Positions 1 to 9,761 are shown, counted from the stretch's first letter. The stretch is DNA of 47,141 nucleotides from an uncultured Granulosicoccus sp. (GCA_947495035.1 CANLXI010000045.1:1-47141), one strand, 5' to 3'. Numbers and translations are program-made. Notes: generated by a model from the sequence alone, not told the origin.

Positions 1-42
1 GACGGCGTTGAAGTGCAGGAGGTCAACCAGAGCGTCGCTTGA
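1..42 (+). CDS. 3' end of an unidentified gene cut by the left edge
   Basis: An open frame enters from the window edge and ends at a TGA at 40-42, giving a 13-residue tail that ends EVQEVNQSVA. Third positions are mostly G or C. It would be convergent with the J-domain gene, whose stop lies at 78. The product cannot be named from so short a piece, and it could be chance. Confidence 0.3.
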   Translation, partial: DGVEVQEVNQSVA

Positions 43-77
43 TTCAACTGGCTGGACACTACTATTGACTATATCTC

Positions 78-824
78 CTACAATTTGTCCAACAGGAGTT
101 TCTTGGCTGTATTCACTTTCGCCGCAAGGTAGGTACTACCCCCTTTGTCGGGATGCAAACGACTCATCAGAGACCGATGCGCTTGCACAATGTCTTGTTT
201 TCCCGCAGATGCGCTGACTCCCAGAATTTGCCTGGCTTCGTCTACCGACATTGCCGCTGTTGAACCTCTGGGGGATTCATTGCCATTTTGTTGCGCATCT
301 TCATCTTGCCATTCTTCTGCATGAGTGCGGCTGACATACGTCTGGACCAGGCGCAGTGCATCGATATCGTGCTGTTGGCAATGGGCGTATACCGATCTCA
401 GCTCGTTGATCGATAGTTGGCTCAGGTGTCTACCCGTGCAAGGTCCGCATTTCACGAGTCCGTCCATGGTCCCGGAGCCATGATCGAGTGTCATGTCTAT
501 GGTAGCCGTTGCCACCCTGGAGACGCCTGCGTTCGCATTGCGGCCGTTCGCACCCGCTGAGCTGGTTCCCCACAAATTGCGCAGCGCTGGTGCGAAACGT
601 ATCAGTAATGGGGCTACTCTGAAGAGCTGGGTCATTGCCGCACCAATAAGGGCGAAGAGTGCGGGAGCTCTTCCTGTCACAGCCATCAGCAAGAATATGA
701 GCCCTAGCAGGATCAGGGCAAGCTTCAACTTGCCTGGGCCGCTTTGCTGCAGAAATTTCTTCAAGTGGACGTTGTAAAGTAGCCAGCCAACGACCACCAA
801 GGCGATGAAGAACAATAAACTCAC
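78..824 (-). CDS. Membrane-anchored J-domain (DnaJ-like) co-chaperone
   Basis: A 248-residue protein with two hydrophobic segments near the N-terminus (about residues 3-17 and 34-50, with a further hydrophobic stretch to about 80). A central block has the form TLDHGSG.MDG and then S.NELR. A C-terminal J domain occupies about residues 193-248, with the HPD tripeptide at 224-226 followed by KGG. The HPD loop stimulates DnaK/Hsp70 ATPase activity. The domain order is TIM14/DjlA-like: membrane anchor, linker, then J domain at the extreme C-terminus, so the J domain should face the cytoplasm. The start codon is GTG with no strong Shine-Dalgarno sequence. It seems unrelated to the polysaccharide genes and probably marks the flank of the locus. 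Confidence 0.85.
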   Translation of the reverse strand: MSLLFFIALVVVGWLLYNVHLKKFLQQSGPGKLKLALILLGLIFLLMAVTGRAPALFALIGAAMTQLFRVAPLLIRFAPALRNLWGTSSAGANGRNANAGVSRVATATIDMTLDHGSGTMDGLVKCGPCTGRHLSQLSINELRSVYAHCQQHDIDALRLVQTYVSRTHAEEWQDEDAQQNGNESPRGSTAAMSVDEARQILGVSASAGKQDIVQAHRSLMSRLHPDKGGSTYLAAKVNTAKKLLLDKL

Positions 825-1367
825 TTGTCAGGTATCTCTCTGCAGACAGGTCGTGAAAGGGGTAGAGGATATCACTCCCGCTGACGTACAGGATTCGGGT
901 GCTGTGTGGCGTTGATAGCCTCTTGCTCCAGCGATTTACCTCGATAGTAGACCACGCATGGTGTGGAGTAAGGCAGCCGCTGGGAAAAGTTGATCGTTTG
1001 TGCTTGGTTGGCTTTGAAACAGCCCGATACACGCGGATCATTTCAGTTCGGAAGCCCTTCTCTGCAAGCTAACCTGGTTTGAAGACGGTACCGTTGCGAA
1101 GTTTTGGAGTCTATCGCTGCACAAGCACGATACTTGCGTCGAGTTTGTAAAACATACAATAACACCCTTGTCAAGAATTGACCCGAATTAGCGGTACCAA
1201 TTCGGCGCAGCATCATCTAGTTTAGATCGTGTGGTGTTCGACGTGCGAGGCTATGGGGCGTGCTCAGGTTTCGGTAACAGTAGGTAAAGAAATAGTCTGA
1301 CAATTCGACATCACAGAAGGTAAAATATGTGATTTAGTTCACAATAAATCTCTAAAGAGGTGATTGT
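825..1367. other. Intergenic region, no gene recognised
   Basis: This spacer separates the minus-strand J-domain gene from the plus-strand small membrane gene. Apart from the CRP-like palindrome at 1328-1343 I see no convincing coding frame or RNA gene. Confidence 0.5.
1328..1343 (+). promoter_or_regulatory. CRP-like palindromic operator
   Basis: TGTGA, six bases (TTTAGT), then TCACA: a perfect match to the two half-sites of the CRP consensus. It lies 24 bases before the start codon at 1368, with an AGAGGTGA ribosome-binding site between. So close to the start it would overlap a promoter, or act as a repressing or class II site. FNR-family proteins bind related half-sites (TTGAT), which fit less well. 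Confidence 0.55.
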
Positions 1368-1652
1368 ATGATACCTGTGATCGTGTTGTGCACGTTGACC
1401 TACCTTGCATTCGTCTTTTTCTCCGAGAGCGTGAATCCCTTTGCCAGGCCAGCGGTTTCCATGAGCCGGCATCGTTGGAAATATGGCCGTCGCATGGCTC
1501 TGGCCGTCCTGATAGGTGGTTTGTGTGCTTTGATTTTACTGGATCTGGCATCCATGCCCGTACATAACGCGGTTGCGTTCGGGGTCGTAGTAGCCGTGAT
1601 ACTGGGCCTATGCTTTTCAGCAAAAAAGATCGGATATTTTTTGAGACGCTAG
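1368..1652 (+). CDS. Small hydrophobic membrane protein, unknown function
   Basis: A 94-residue protein with three predicted membrane segments: about residues 2-18, 45-63 and 68-87. A basic loop (MSRHRWKYGRR) lies between the first and second, and the tail is basic (KKIGYFLRR). The start is well supported: the ATG at 1368 follows AGAGGTGA by about six bases, and a perfect CRP-like palindrome sits just upstream. I do not recognise the family. Another frame overlaps this stretch but lacks this ribosome-binding site. The link to polysaccharide genes is only positional. Confidence 0.65.
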   Translation: MIPVIVLCTLTYLAFVFFSESVNPFARPAVSMSRHRWKYGRRMALAVLIGGLCALILLDLASMPVHNAVAFGVVVAVILGLCFSAKKIGYFLRR

Positions 1653-2346
1653 AGTCCGCATGGTCAGGTAATAGTGCGCGGTGATTCTCGGATGCGCGAG
1701 ATGACGCGTATCTGATAGCTGGAAATGTCCAACTGTTCCAGTGAAGTTCGCAGACATGACTGTGCTGGTGGTGCCAGTCACGCGCTGGTCTACTTTTAGT
1801 CAGGACGCGATACTTTATCTTCGAGGACCCGGCCAATCGACTCAGATGATTGGATGAAAGCCGGTGCAATGTTCTACCTTGCCAGATAAAGTTCAAGGCA
1901 AGGAAAAGACGTCGTTTCGCTATTCGGGCTAGATTGTCTTCATTGCCAGACCAGTAAAAAAATATTTCGCTCGAGCCTGATCCGGGGTCCGAAAATGGTA
2001 GATGGGCGAAAGTCAGAGTATGGGGTGGCGACCTTTCGCGCCGTCTATACCTCAACCGAACATGCATAAGATGCTTGATTGGTGTTGTCTGCGACGATAG
2101 TCTGGTGACCAAGTGAAGATCGATTGACTATTACGCGGTTGAATCGGGTAAGGGTGGCTTGCTGTGTGGTCAATTGGAGTTGCAACGTCAAGCAGAAGCT
2201 GTTGTTGATTTCCCGCGACTCAAGCGACGCACATTCGGTCTACTGCCGCTTAGGCGTTCCTCGACAGGTTCGCGCGTATTTGTTGACGGATCTGCCAGTC
2301 AAGGCAGCGTTCGCATTTTGATGTTTGTTATCGAGGAACCAAGCGT
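1653..2346. other. Intergenic region, possible decayed coding sequence
   Basis: No intact gene is recognisable. Short open pieces occur on both strands, for example a plus-strand frame running into the acyltransferase start, but none shows a family signature. It is probably degenerate DNA like the other long spacers of this locus. Confidence 0.4.
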
Positions 2347-3000
2347 ATGGGCTCATCAGTGTTTGTTTTCGGTGCCGGTGGTTTTGCCAGAGAGGTTGCA
2401 TGGTTGATTGACAGTTCGGCAAATTCTCCTTTCAAAGTAATAGGCTTTATCGACGACAATCAACCGCAGCCTGCCGACTGGCCTGATAGCCGTCCAGTAA
2501 TGAGCTTTGAGGAGGCTGTATCGATGAACTCCCAGGCCAGTTTTGCGATCGGAGTGGGTAGTCCTGCTACCAGAAAAGCCATTGCGGCGAGGTTGATTGA
2601 ACGAGGCCTTTCATCACCGGTTCTGGTGCATTCTAGCGTGGCGGTCAGTAGCAGGGTGCGAATGGGGAGCGGCAGCATAATATGTGCTGGAAATATTCTT
2701 ACCGTCGATATCGAAATTGGTGAACACGTGCATGTCAATCTGGACTGTACGGTAGGGCATGATGTCGTGATCGGTGATTACACAACAATATCGCCCGGGG
2801 TTCATGTCTCAGGCAACGTGACAATGGGCGAGGGAGTCTTTGTGGGGACGGGGGCGAATATCCTGAACGGTAGTGCAGGCAATCCTCTGGTTCTGGGCGA
2901 TGGCGGGGTTATTGCCGCGGGGTCTTGTGTCACGAAATCGACGGAGCCTTACACCTTGTATGCTGGCGTACCAGCTGTTGCAAAGAAGAAATTGGCGTGA
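2347..3000 (+). CDS. NeuD/PglD-family sugar O- or N-acyltransferase
   Basis: A 217-residue protein. The N-terminal half is Rossmann-like (VFVFGAGGFAREVAWLI, about residues 5-21), as in NeuD and PglD. The second half is a left-handed beta-helix of hexapeptide repeats (about 95-200), containing the DCTVGHDVVIGDY block whose histidine is the catalytic base in this family. It ends with the usual YAGVPAVAKK coenzyme-A-side motif. Full length for the family. A GAGGAA ribosome-binding site ends about eight bases before the ATG. It acylates a nucleotide-linked or polymer sugar in the cytoplasm, using acetyl-CoA in known members. It could serve the amino sugar made by the 16-18 kb operon, but the genes are not adjacent. 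Confidence 0.88.
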   Translation: MGSSVFVFGAGGFAREVAWLIDSSANSPFKVIGFIDDNQPQPADWPDSRPVMSFEEAVSMNSQASFAIGVGSPATRKAIAARLIERGLSSPVLVHSSVAVSSRVRMGSGSIICAGNILTVDIEIGEHVHVNLDCTVGHDVVIGDYTTISPGVHVSGNVTMGEGVFVGTGANILNGSAGNPLVLGDGGVIAAGSCVTKSTEPYTLYAGVPAVAKKKLA

Positions 3001-3052
3001 GCTTGGTTTTTCACGTGAAGTCGAAGTCTACGGTGTGTGACAGGGAGGGGAG

Positions 3053-4333
3053 TTATGCGGGGTTAGGATTATTGCTTGAGCCTCCAGACAATTTGTATTG
3101 ATAAACTGCATCTATCAGATACAGGCAGATGTTTGCACAAACAAAAATCCACAGTACAACGTCTATCGACAGCTTGAAGCTGTATCCCAGTAGCCACAAT
3201 GCGGAGAAGCATGAAAATCTACCGATGTTCCATGCAAGGTCGTAGCGTTTCGCTCCAACCACAATTGCGCCCTTGTTGAGAGGAGTGGTGATGAAAGAGA
3301 AGAAAGTTGAGACTACCAGTATTTGTGCATAGTCACCTGCCACTCGCCATTCCTCGCCGAACACTACAGCGAACAGAAATGGAGCAAACAGGTATAGCGC
3401 CGTGAAAGGTATTATGGAGGCCAATATAGTGATCAGCAGCGTCCGTTTGTATATATGTCGATAATGACCGTGTTCGTTATATGACTCCGAAATTTTTTGT
3501 CTGTAGACATTGCCAATTGCGTTGGCAATAATGGATGTTGGTAATGCAACTAGCTTGTACGCTATCGAGAAAAAGCCAACGGTTGAGATAAGAAACAGAT
3601 TGGATATCATAAGCACTGGTATCTGCAGTGCAAACGTATTGATCAGTCGAGATGGTGTAAAGTATGTAGGGTGGGCAATGTAGCGCTTTGCCAATGGCAA
3701 CACCTTGGTTCTGAATCCCAGTATCAGAATTTTCTTGTCCGTTTTGTATACGACGCGCATCATGCAAAAGGCCGAGCTTATTCGGCCCAGCGTGACGCCA
3801 ATAATCTGGCCGCCGGCAATTGAGGCAAAGCCAAGAGCAATGCTGGATGTTACTGTCACAGCACTGAGCTGAAAAGTCTGTTTTGCAATGTGTCCATAAG
3901 CCGCGCGTCTATTACACCAGAAAGTGAAAGTAGAGAAGAGCCCGGACGCAAATACGGAAAAAGGTATCAAGTAAAGCCAGGAAGCGATTTCTGGGTGTCC
4001 GATCCACTGCGCCAGAGTATGATTGAACAGTAAAACCAGAAGCAGCAATAGAAGGCTGAAAATGCCACAAATTCTGATACAGAGAGATACTATGGTTGCT
4101 GCATCTTCATCTTTTTCAGGCAGTGTGATGGCCTGATCATACTGTGCTGATGAAACGCTGATAAGAATACTTGCCACAGAGGCAAAAATCGCTAATACGC
4201 CGAAATCTTCAGGCTCGTACAATCGTGTCAGTATCGGGCTTGCGGCGATTGGCAGAACCTGAGCAGCAGCTGTACCCGATACTAGTATGGCGACTTGTTG
4301 TCGGTAGGAGCCATGCTTAAAGCTTCTTAACAT
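3053..4333 (-). CDS. wzx: Wzx-type oligosaccharide flippase (MOP/PST superfamily)
   Basis: A protein of about 426 residues with roughly twelve hydrophobic helices and the polysaccharide-transport N-terminus (LVSGTAAAQVLPIAASPILT, then RLYEPEDFG). That pattern, with a tyrosine-rich YDQAI segment in the next loop, is typical of lipopolysaccharide flippases such as RfbX/Wzx. These move undecaprenyl-diphosphate-linked repeat units from the cytoplasmic to the periplasmic face of the inner membrane. The frame stays open 81 codons further upstream, to 4576. That extension is not hydrophobic and resembles no flippase start, so I chose the ATG at 4333 immediately before the conserved part. It lies opposite to its neighbours, alone between spacers. 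Confidence 0.87.
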   Translation of the reverse strand: MLRSFKHGSYRQQVAILVSGTAAAQVLPIAASPILTRLYEPEDFGVLAIFASVASILISVSSAQYDQAITLPEKDEDAATIVSLCIRICGIFSLLLLLLVLLFNHTLAQWIGHPEIASWLYLIPFSVFASGLFSTFTFWCNRRAAYGHIAKQTFQLSAVTVTSSIALGFASIAGGQIIGVTLGRISSAFCMMRVVYKTDKKILILGFRTKVLPLAKRYIAHPTYFTPSRLINTFALQIPVLMISNLFLISTVGFFSIAYKLVALPTSIIANAIGNVYRQKISESYNEHGHYRHIYKRTLLITILASIIPFTALYLFAPFLFAVVFGEEWRVAGDYAQILVVSTFFSFITTPLNKGAIVVGAKRYDLAWNIGRFSCFSALWLLGYSFKLSIDVVLWIFVCANICLYLIDAVYQYKLSGGSSNNPNPA

Positions 4334-5532
4334 TGATTGTAAAATTTTGGCGATGCGCGTATCAAGACGTCGGAGCAATACGCGCAATAACCTCCAATGC
4401 CGATTGGATCCAATCAGTCCACAGTCAGTGAGCTCTGGAAATTTTTCAGTGAATGCTGGGGGCGCTACTGGCGTGAGCGGGTCGAATTTTATACGATTGT
4501 GTCGAACATGGCAATCCGTGTTTCTCAAGTGCTTTAAACTATATTTTCTTGGCAGTTGGGTGGGGCTCGATGCCACCGATCCAGCGACTTACTCGTTTTG
4601 CAATCTCTGACAGCTTGTAGTGCTATAGGGGCGAGGATGTCGAGTGCTGAAAAGCAATGATCATCATTCTTGTCGAATTGCCACAGTTGATGAGCAGGGG
4701 AGTTGGAGAATATACGGTTGGCCAGGTTTTCTGGAATATCAATGTGCCAAGATTGTAGTAACAAGCACTTTGGCTTGGAGTTCTTAATTCGCGTTTCAAA
4801 TTTTTATGCATGCAAATCAGTGGGCCCAATGCTCGTATGTGGGAATAAGAATCGATTATAGAAAATGACGTCGTTCGGTAGCTATATGTTGTGGCTTTTG
4901 TTATCGGCTTGGATCGATTGGAGCAGGCGTGTTCGCTGGGACAGGGCATAACACAACAGGTCGTGGGTAACGGTTCATGTAGCTTGCATGAAATGATGGC
5001 CGATAGAATAGATCAAAGTCGAGAAATTTCGAGCAGAAAGGCATCAATGTCGGAGAAGGATCGAGTGAGCTTCAACTGGTTCTTGAAGCTTTGAATCTCA
5101 TACTTGGCTCATGGCTCGAGAACTCTTATGTGCAGTACGGGTTAGCCTCGGCCCTGGCTCAGCGTGTTAGCAGCTTGAGTCGATCTCTCGATTGGCGAGG
5201 AAGCTGGTCTACGTGCTTCAGTGGTCTCACCAATCACAAGTGCTGTCCTCACTGCCGCGTTTGTCCTTTGTGAAGCCCTACTGAAAAGAGCGCTAGCGGG
5301 TCATAGGCACAGTCACGCCAGCTGGTACTTTTCAGTTACAATTCAACGTTGCGTTTGCTGCGGGGCGATGGCGAGGTTGCTACGCAAGTTGTAAGTCATG
5401 CGTTATTGAATTCGGATTCGGAGGCCCATCAGGTGCCTCGTTCGAGAGAGGCGCTGGTTGAGAGTGCCTATCGTTGCAAATTATCGTTACTCGTTCTGAT
5501 TTAGCAGGCGAGAACAGTTTTACAGGAGATGT
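4334..5532. other. Long spacer, probably degenerate polysaccharide DNA
   Basis: About 1.2 kb without a recognisable intact gene. The upstream extension of the flippase frame covers 4334-4576 on the minus strand and looks non-functional. A plus-strand frame without a start runs through about 5330-5504 and ends in TAG. It may be a gene remnant, but I could not assign it. Confidence 0.45.
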
Positions 5533-5703
5533 ATGAAGCGTTTAGTAGTGCAGTCGGCGCATGGCTCGATTCATGTGCCTTTCGGGATCATGCTTAGGCT
5601 TTACAACTCCACAGTCTTTTTTTTGAAAACTATCAAAACGCCATCTGGTTCTGGCCTCGGCAGGCATTCCAGTGTACGGCAGTATGAGTCAGTCTGCGCA
5701 TGA
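5533..5703 (+). CDS. Candidate small ORF translationally coupled to the next glycosyltransferase
   Basis: A 56-codon frame beginning at an ATG preceded by AGGAG four bases upstream. It ends in a TGA at 5701-5703 that overlaps the ATG of the glycosyltransferase at 5700 (ATGA). The protein has no recognisable domain and contains a run of eight T residues at DNA level (5617-5624). The ribosome-binding site and the four-base overlap are the only support. It could equally be the frameshifted remnant of a longer gene or a leader that delivers ribosomes to the downstream start. Confidence 0.3.
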   Translation: MKRLVVQSAHGSIHVPFGIMLRLYNSTVFFLKTIKTPSGSGLGRHSSVRQYESVCA

Positions 5704-6821
5704 AACACCATATTTGTCAGATCACAACAGTACACAGACGCAAAGATGGTCGAATCTTCTACAAGGAATGTCTGAGTCTTGTAGAGGCGGGTTATCGAGT
5801 GACGCTGATCGTTAACGATGGCTTGGATGACGAGCAGGATCAGAATGTTCAGCTGATTGATCTTGGCGGATATACAGGCCGTGTCAAGAGGATAGTCTTC
5901 GCCCAGCCGAAAGCATTGCTGACGGCTTGGCGACTCAAGGCGGACATCTATCACTATCACGATCCGGAGCTGTTTGGTATTGGTCTTATCTTGAGCCTGT
6001 TTGGCAAGAAAGTGATCTACGATGTTCACGAAGACTTGCCTAACGACATCATGTTCAAGCCTTGGATAAGGCCTCGTTTGCAACGGTATATCGCTCGTAT
6101 TTCTGCCTACCTGGAAGGTGTATTAGCGCGACGTCTGGCTGCCTGTGTTTGCACAACTCAAACCATTCTGGATCGATTCAAGTCGGCTGGTGGACGAGAC
6201 GTGGTGTTGTTGCGTAACTATCCAGTCATTGAGGGTTCGAAACAGCCTGTTCCCTGCAATGATGATTGTTCAGATAGGATTGGTGCGTTGAGACTCTGTT
6301 ACGCTGGGGGTATTTCTGACTCGAGGGGGTTGCGCCAGATGATCGAACTTGCTGGTGCGACGCAGACTCGTTTCTGTCTGATGGGACCCCTGCGAGGAGT
6401 AACTATTGAAGAGCTCGAAGTAATGCCGGGATGGCAGTATGTTGACTATCTCGGCATGCTGACCAAGGAAGAAGTTGAATTTGAGTATTGTCGACAGCCG
6501 GCAATCGGGTTGGTTATCTTGTTGCCTGGCTACGGGTACGACGAAGCACTACCCATAAAGTTGTTCGAATACATGCAATTTGGTTTACCGGTATTGTGCT
6601 CGAATTTCCCGCTTTGGCAGTCCATCGTTAGTGATGACGAATGTGGAATCGCGGTTGATCCTGAAGATATGCCTGCTTTGTGTGCGGCAGTGCAAGAGCT
6701 GAAAGAAGATCCAGATCGGTTCAAGGCAATGGCTGTCCGTGGAAAGCAGGCGGTAAGGGAAAAATACTCATGGGCCGCTGAGAGAACCAAGTTGTTAGAT
6801 CTTTACAAAAGTCTGCTTTGA
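5700..6821 (+). CDS. GT4-like (GT-B fold) glycosyltransferase
   Basis: A 373-residue cytoplasmic protein with a GT-B layout. The N-terminal acceptor domain has HICQITTVHRRKDGRIFYKE and the DIYHYHDPELF motif near residues 82-92, then VIYDVHEDLP. The C-terminal nucleotide-sugar domain has LCYAGGISDSRGL and the family signature LPIKLFEYMQFGLPVLCSN at about 282-300, where the glutamate before the helix contacts the nucleotide-sugar. The length is normal. The donor and acceptor sugars cannot be told from sequence. It stands alone, flanked by long spacers; the start overlaps the stop of a small candidate ORF. Confidence 0.9.
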   Translation: MKHHICQITTVHRRKDGRIFYKECLSLVEAGYRVTLIVNDGLDDEQDQNVQLIDLGGYTGRVKRIVFAQPKALLTAWRLKADIYHYHDPELFGIGLILSLFGKKVIYDVHEDLPNDIMFKPWIRPRLQRYIARISAYLEGVLARRLAACVCTTQTILDRFKSAGGRDVVLLRNYPVIEGSKQPVPCNDDCSDRIGALRLCYAGGISDSRGLRQMIELAGATQTRFCLMGPLRGVTIEELEVMPGWQYVDYLGMLTKEEVEFEYCRQPAIGLVILLPGYGYDEALPIKLFEYMQFGLPVLCSNFPLWQSIVSDDECGIAVDPEDMPALCAAVQELKEDPDRFKAMAVRGKQAVREKYSWAAERTKLLDLYKSLL

Positions 6822-7521
6822 GTTTCAAGGCATGGTTGCGTAAACAGCTAGTGCATGAGTAGTTTGTCAGGCCGGCTTGGTATGACAATTGGAAGTAGTG
6901 CCTCAAGCGAGCTGCGTTAACATGATCGTAAATTTGTTGGTTCGGTAGTGATCTCCGTTTAGGCTAGGTCCTATCAGCATGCGAATTGAGTTCGTTATGG
7001 TGCTACGTCACACGTCAGGGCCAGTTCGCAACAGAGTTCGCATTTCATGTATTTTCGGCTTTGATGCCCTTGTTGGTTCATCAACAAAACGGTGTGATAT
7101 GCATTACAATTTCAATTAGGAGGCGTAGTGATTTTACACTGCAAATTATGCAAATTATGCAAAATATTGCATTGCTTGTCTGCAATGTAATGCGTTAAAA
7201 AGATTGTTTCGTCGCGACGTCGACAAGGTGCGGACGGTGGGCGCTAACAGTATGGGGATGATTTGCAGGGCCGCCCATGCCAACCTTGCATACTATCGGT
7301 GAGGTTGTTTTTCAAGCAACCAAACTGGTTGAGTTAGCACCACAGTTTGAGAGGCAGGGGCGTAGCGTAATTTTACAGCCACCTGTAATGAGGTTTAATC
7401 TGCTCTTGTGCGCCGTCGTGCTCGAAACTCAAAGCCCACTCGATTGCTGCAAATCAAATCTTGATGGCAAGAAATACGGTTCACGACAAGCGATAATTTC
7501 GACTCTCCAAAGGATGTAATC
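6822..7521. other. Spacer with a CRP-like site and AT-rich direct repeats
   Basis: About 700 bases without a convincing gene. An imperfect CRP-like palindrome lies at 7093-7108. Just after it, around 7140-7165, CAAATTATG occurs twice in tandem and is followed by TGCAAAATATTGCA, an AT-rich potential promoter or operator area. AAAGGATG precedes the next start at 7522. Confidence 0.4.
7093..7108 (+). promoter_or_regulatory. Imperfect CRP-like palindrome
   Basis: TGTGA, six bases (TATGCA), then TTACA, one mismatch from the TGTGA-N6-TCACA consensus. It lies about 410 bases before the membrane protein gene at 7522, in an AT-rich stretch with short direct repeats. Weaker than the sites at 1328 and 38642. 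Confidence 0.25.
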
Positions 7522-8910
7522 ATGAATTTTGCCAGAGCTATGTCGTCTTACGCCATACTCGTATTTTTCTCGCTATTCGTTTATCTGAACACAATAAATA
7601 TAGAAGGATCGCACGGATTCGTGTTTCTGTTTGCAGGCATGGCTGTATACGGAATTTTGATTGTGATCTCTGGAAATCTCAGCAATTTCTTGATGTGGCG
7701 CATCCCTGCCATTTTTTTGGCCACTTTTTTCATTTACTTTGCTACGAAGTTGTACGTGGAATCCGGCACCACGTGGGAAGTCAGGCGGCATATGCTCAGT
7801 ACGACTTCCGGGGTGCTGCTGACTTTCATAATGGGGCTAATGGTTTCTCAAGCCTTGTCTGCAATCTATGATCTGAGAAAGGACACTCAATCTTCGGCTG
7901 TTTTGTACCTTATGACGACCCTTTACGGAATACTCGTACTCGTATTCGCGCTGCTGGTATTCTTCGCGAACCGGGAGAATGTATCTAGCGATGTGTTCCG
8001 TACCGAAGAATTAGTGGGTTACCAGCGAGTAGGTGATTATTTCTCATTGCAATTTCTGGCTCTTGCCGCACTTGTCTGCGTGATCGCTGTAACGTCGAAG
8101 CGAGATGGGGCCAGGTTGTTACTAATACCCTCGCTTATTCTGATGGCAGCCTGTGGGATATTTGCGTTCACATCTCAGTTGCTGGGAAGTAACAAGGGGT
8201 TTGTCGTGCCAATTGGCATCTTGTTCATCTATTTCGCCGTAATTTTCGCCGCTCCCGCATCCGGGACGCGAGTCCGGCGTACGAGTATCCTCAATATTCT
8301 TCTCAGCGGGATGGTATTCAAGCTATTGTTTGCCAGTCTCATAGGGCTTGTTCTTGTTGTCGTACTAGGTGGAACAGTGCTGCAAATACTCGGAATCGAT
8401 GCTGACGCATTGCGAATTACTGGTTTTGGAACCGGGGAAGTAACGTCTGTTACAGGTAGAAGCGAACTATTCAGTCGGAACTTCATGTTGCACTTTGCGC
8501 ACAGCCCGATATTTGGTAATACTCAAGTGCATCTTTTAACAACCGGCGAAGGCACCTACGTGCACAGCACACTGTCGGTTCTTACGCACCTTGGGGTGGT
8601 CGGGTTTGTTATATTTCTTTGTATATTGGTATCTATCTATCTGGAAATATCACACTCATTCATTGCCCGACATTCATCGATCTATGGAAATCAGACTTAT
8701 GGTTTGTTCAGGCTGCTTTGCATCTTTGCGGTTCTGACGATGGGTATGTTTTCTGCCTTTTTTACCTGGTCGCCATTGTGGTTTTCTCTTGGCTTGTTTG
8801 GTAACTGGTACCACCAATCACGTGTAAATTCACAATTATTCAATAAAGGGACTCGTTCAACTAAACGACGTCGGCATCGTAGGTCACGACTCGCTCCTGC
8901 GCACAAGTGA
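7522..8910 (+). CDS. O-antigen polymerase/ligase-like polytopic membrane protein (Wzy_C type)
   Basis: A 462-residue protein with ten or more hydrophobic helices. A large periplasmic-type loop lies between helices in the C-terminal half (about residues 295-350: TGFGTGEVTSVTGRSELF, then GNTQVHLLTTGEGTYVHST and LSVLTHLGVVGF). The R-x-E-L-F and H-S-T-x-S-x-L-T-H-L-G pattern is that of the Wzy_C family, which covers O-antigen ligase WaaL and several exopolysaccharide polymerases. Such proteins act at the periplasmic face on lipid-linked glycans. The tail is very basic (KRRRHRRSR). Ligase versus polymerase cannot be decided; because a second, different Wzy candidate lies at 45680, ligase is a reasonable guess. 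AAAGGATG precedes the ATG. Confidence 0.82.
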   Translation: MNFARAMSSYAILVFFSLFVYLNTINIEGSHGFVFLFAGMAVYGILIVISGNLSNFLMWRIPAIFLATFFIYFATKLYVESGTTWEVRRHMLSTTSGVLLTFIMGLMVSQALSAIYDLRKDTQSSAVLYLMTTLYGILVLVFALLVFFANRENVSSDVFRTEELVGYQRVGDYFSLQFLALAALVCVIAVTSKRDGARLLLIPSLILMAACGIFAFTSQLLGSNKGFVVPIGILFIYFAVIFAAPASGTRVRRTSILNILLSGMVFKLLFASLIGLVLVVVLGGTVLQILGIDADALRITGFGTGEVTSVTGRSELFSRNFMLHFAHSPIFGNTQVHLLTTGEGTYVHSTLSVLTHLGVVGFVIFLCILVSIYLEISHSFIARHSSIYGNQTYGLFRLLCIFAVLTMGMFSAFFTWSPLWFSLGLFGNWYHQSRVNSQLFNKGTRSTKRRRHRRSRLAPAHK

Positions 8911-9761
8911 TAGAGTGGTATGCAAGCTCGACTCGGTTAGTCTGTCGGGTCCAGGGTAGTTGGTTCAGTCCTGAACACAAGAATAGTTCTACCGATAGTT
9001 TCTTGGCACACTGAATGAGGGCATATCGTTGAAGTAAGTCTTATGATTGAGATGGAGAAGGTAGCTGATCGTGTGGGCAATCTACCGTCGTCATTCGGTA
9101 CAAGGTGTTTGGACAGCTGTAACTCTATTGAAGGAATAAGCATTTCTCATCTTTCGCTCTGAGAGAAATACGTACAGGTTTCTCGTACTAAAGCAGTTCA
9201 TTGTTACGTCTCTACGTATTTGCGTTTAAGTTATGCTTTCTTGCTATTTTGTTTATTCTGACTGTCGCTGATGAATTCAGTTAGCTCAGCATACTGAACG
9301 GTGTGCTTTTCTGAATATCGACTGTGAGCCTGCTTGTCAGGTTTCTCTCGTATCATTAGGGTCACATATCTGTTGCGATCATTGTCTCTTGTTTGCGTAT
9401 TCGTGATGCTTGGAGAAGGCTGATAAGCTTTCACGCATACATGACAGGCCCCTGCCATTTATGGTATTTCGATTAAGCAGCTATATTGGAAAGCACACTT
9501 CAGGACTGTGAATAGTTTTATAAATGTTCTAACCGTCGGCATCGCGTACAGACAGTGCAGAAGAATCTGGAGCTGATGCTGAATGCTGACTTATCAAAAG
9601 CCATAATGGCGTAATCTTGTGGTGGTAATTCAAGCATATGCTGAGTCGTGCTACAGGGTGCAGCTGTCAGCGGCAACAGGCAAACTTCTGTATCATTGAT
9701 CAGGCTGACGGCTGTCTCATCACAGCGTCGAAAGTACACTTAAAGACTCGGTAACTACTTA
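8911..9761. other. Intergenic region, nothing recognised
   Basis: About 850 bases with stops in every frame and no family signature that I can read. No strong hairpin with a T-tract follows the upstream gene. Confidence 0.45.

Noticed and set aside
4334..4576. N-terminal extension of the flippase by 81 residues
   Set aside because: It is polar and unlike any flippase start; the conserved protein begins at the ATG at 4333.
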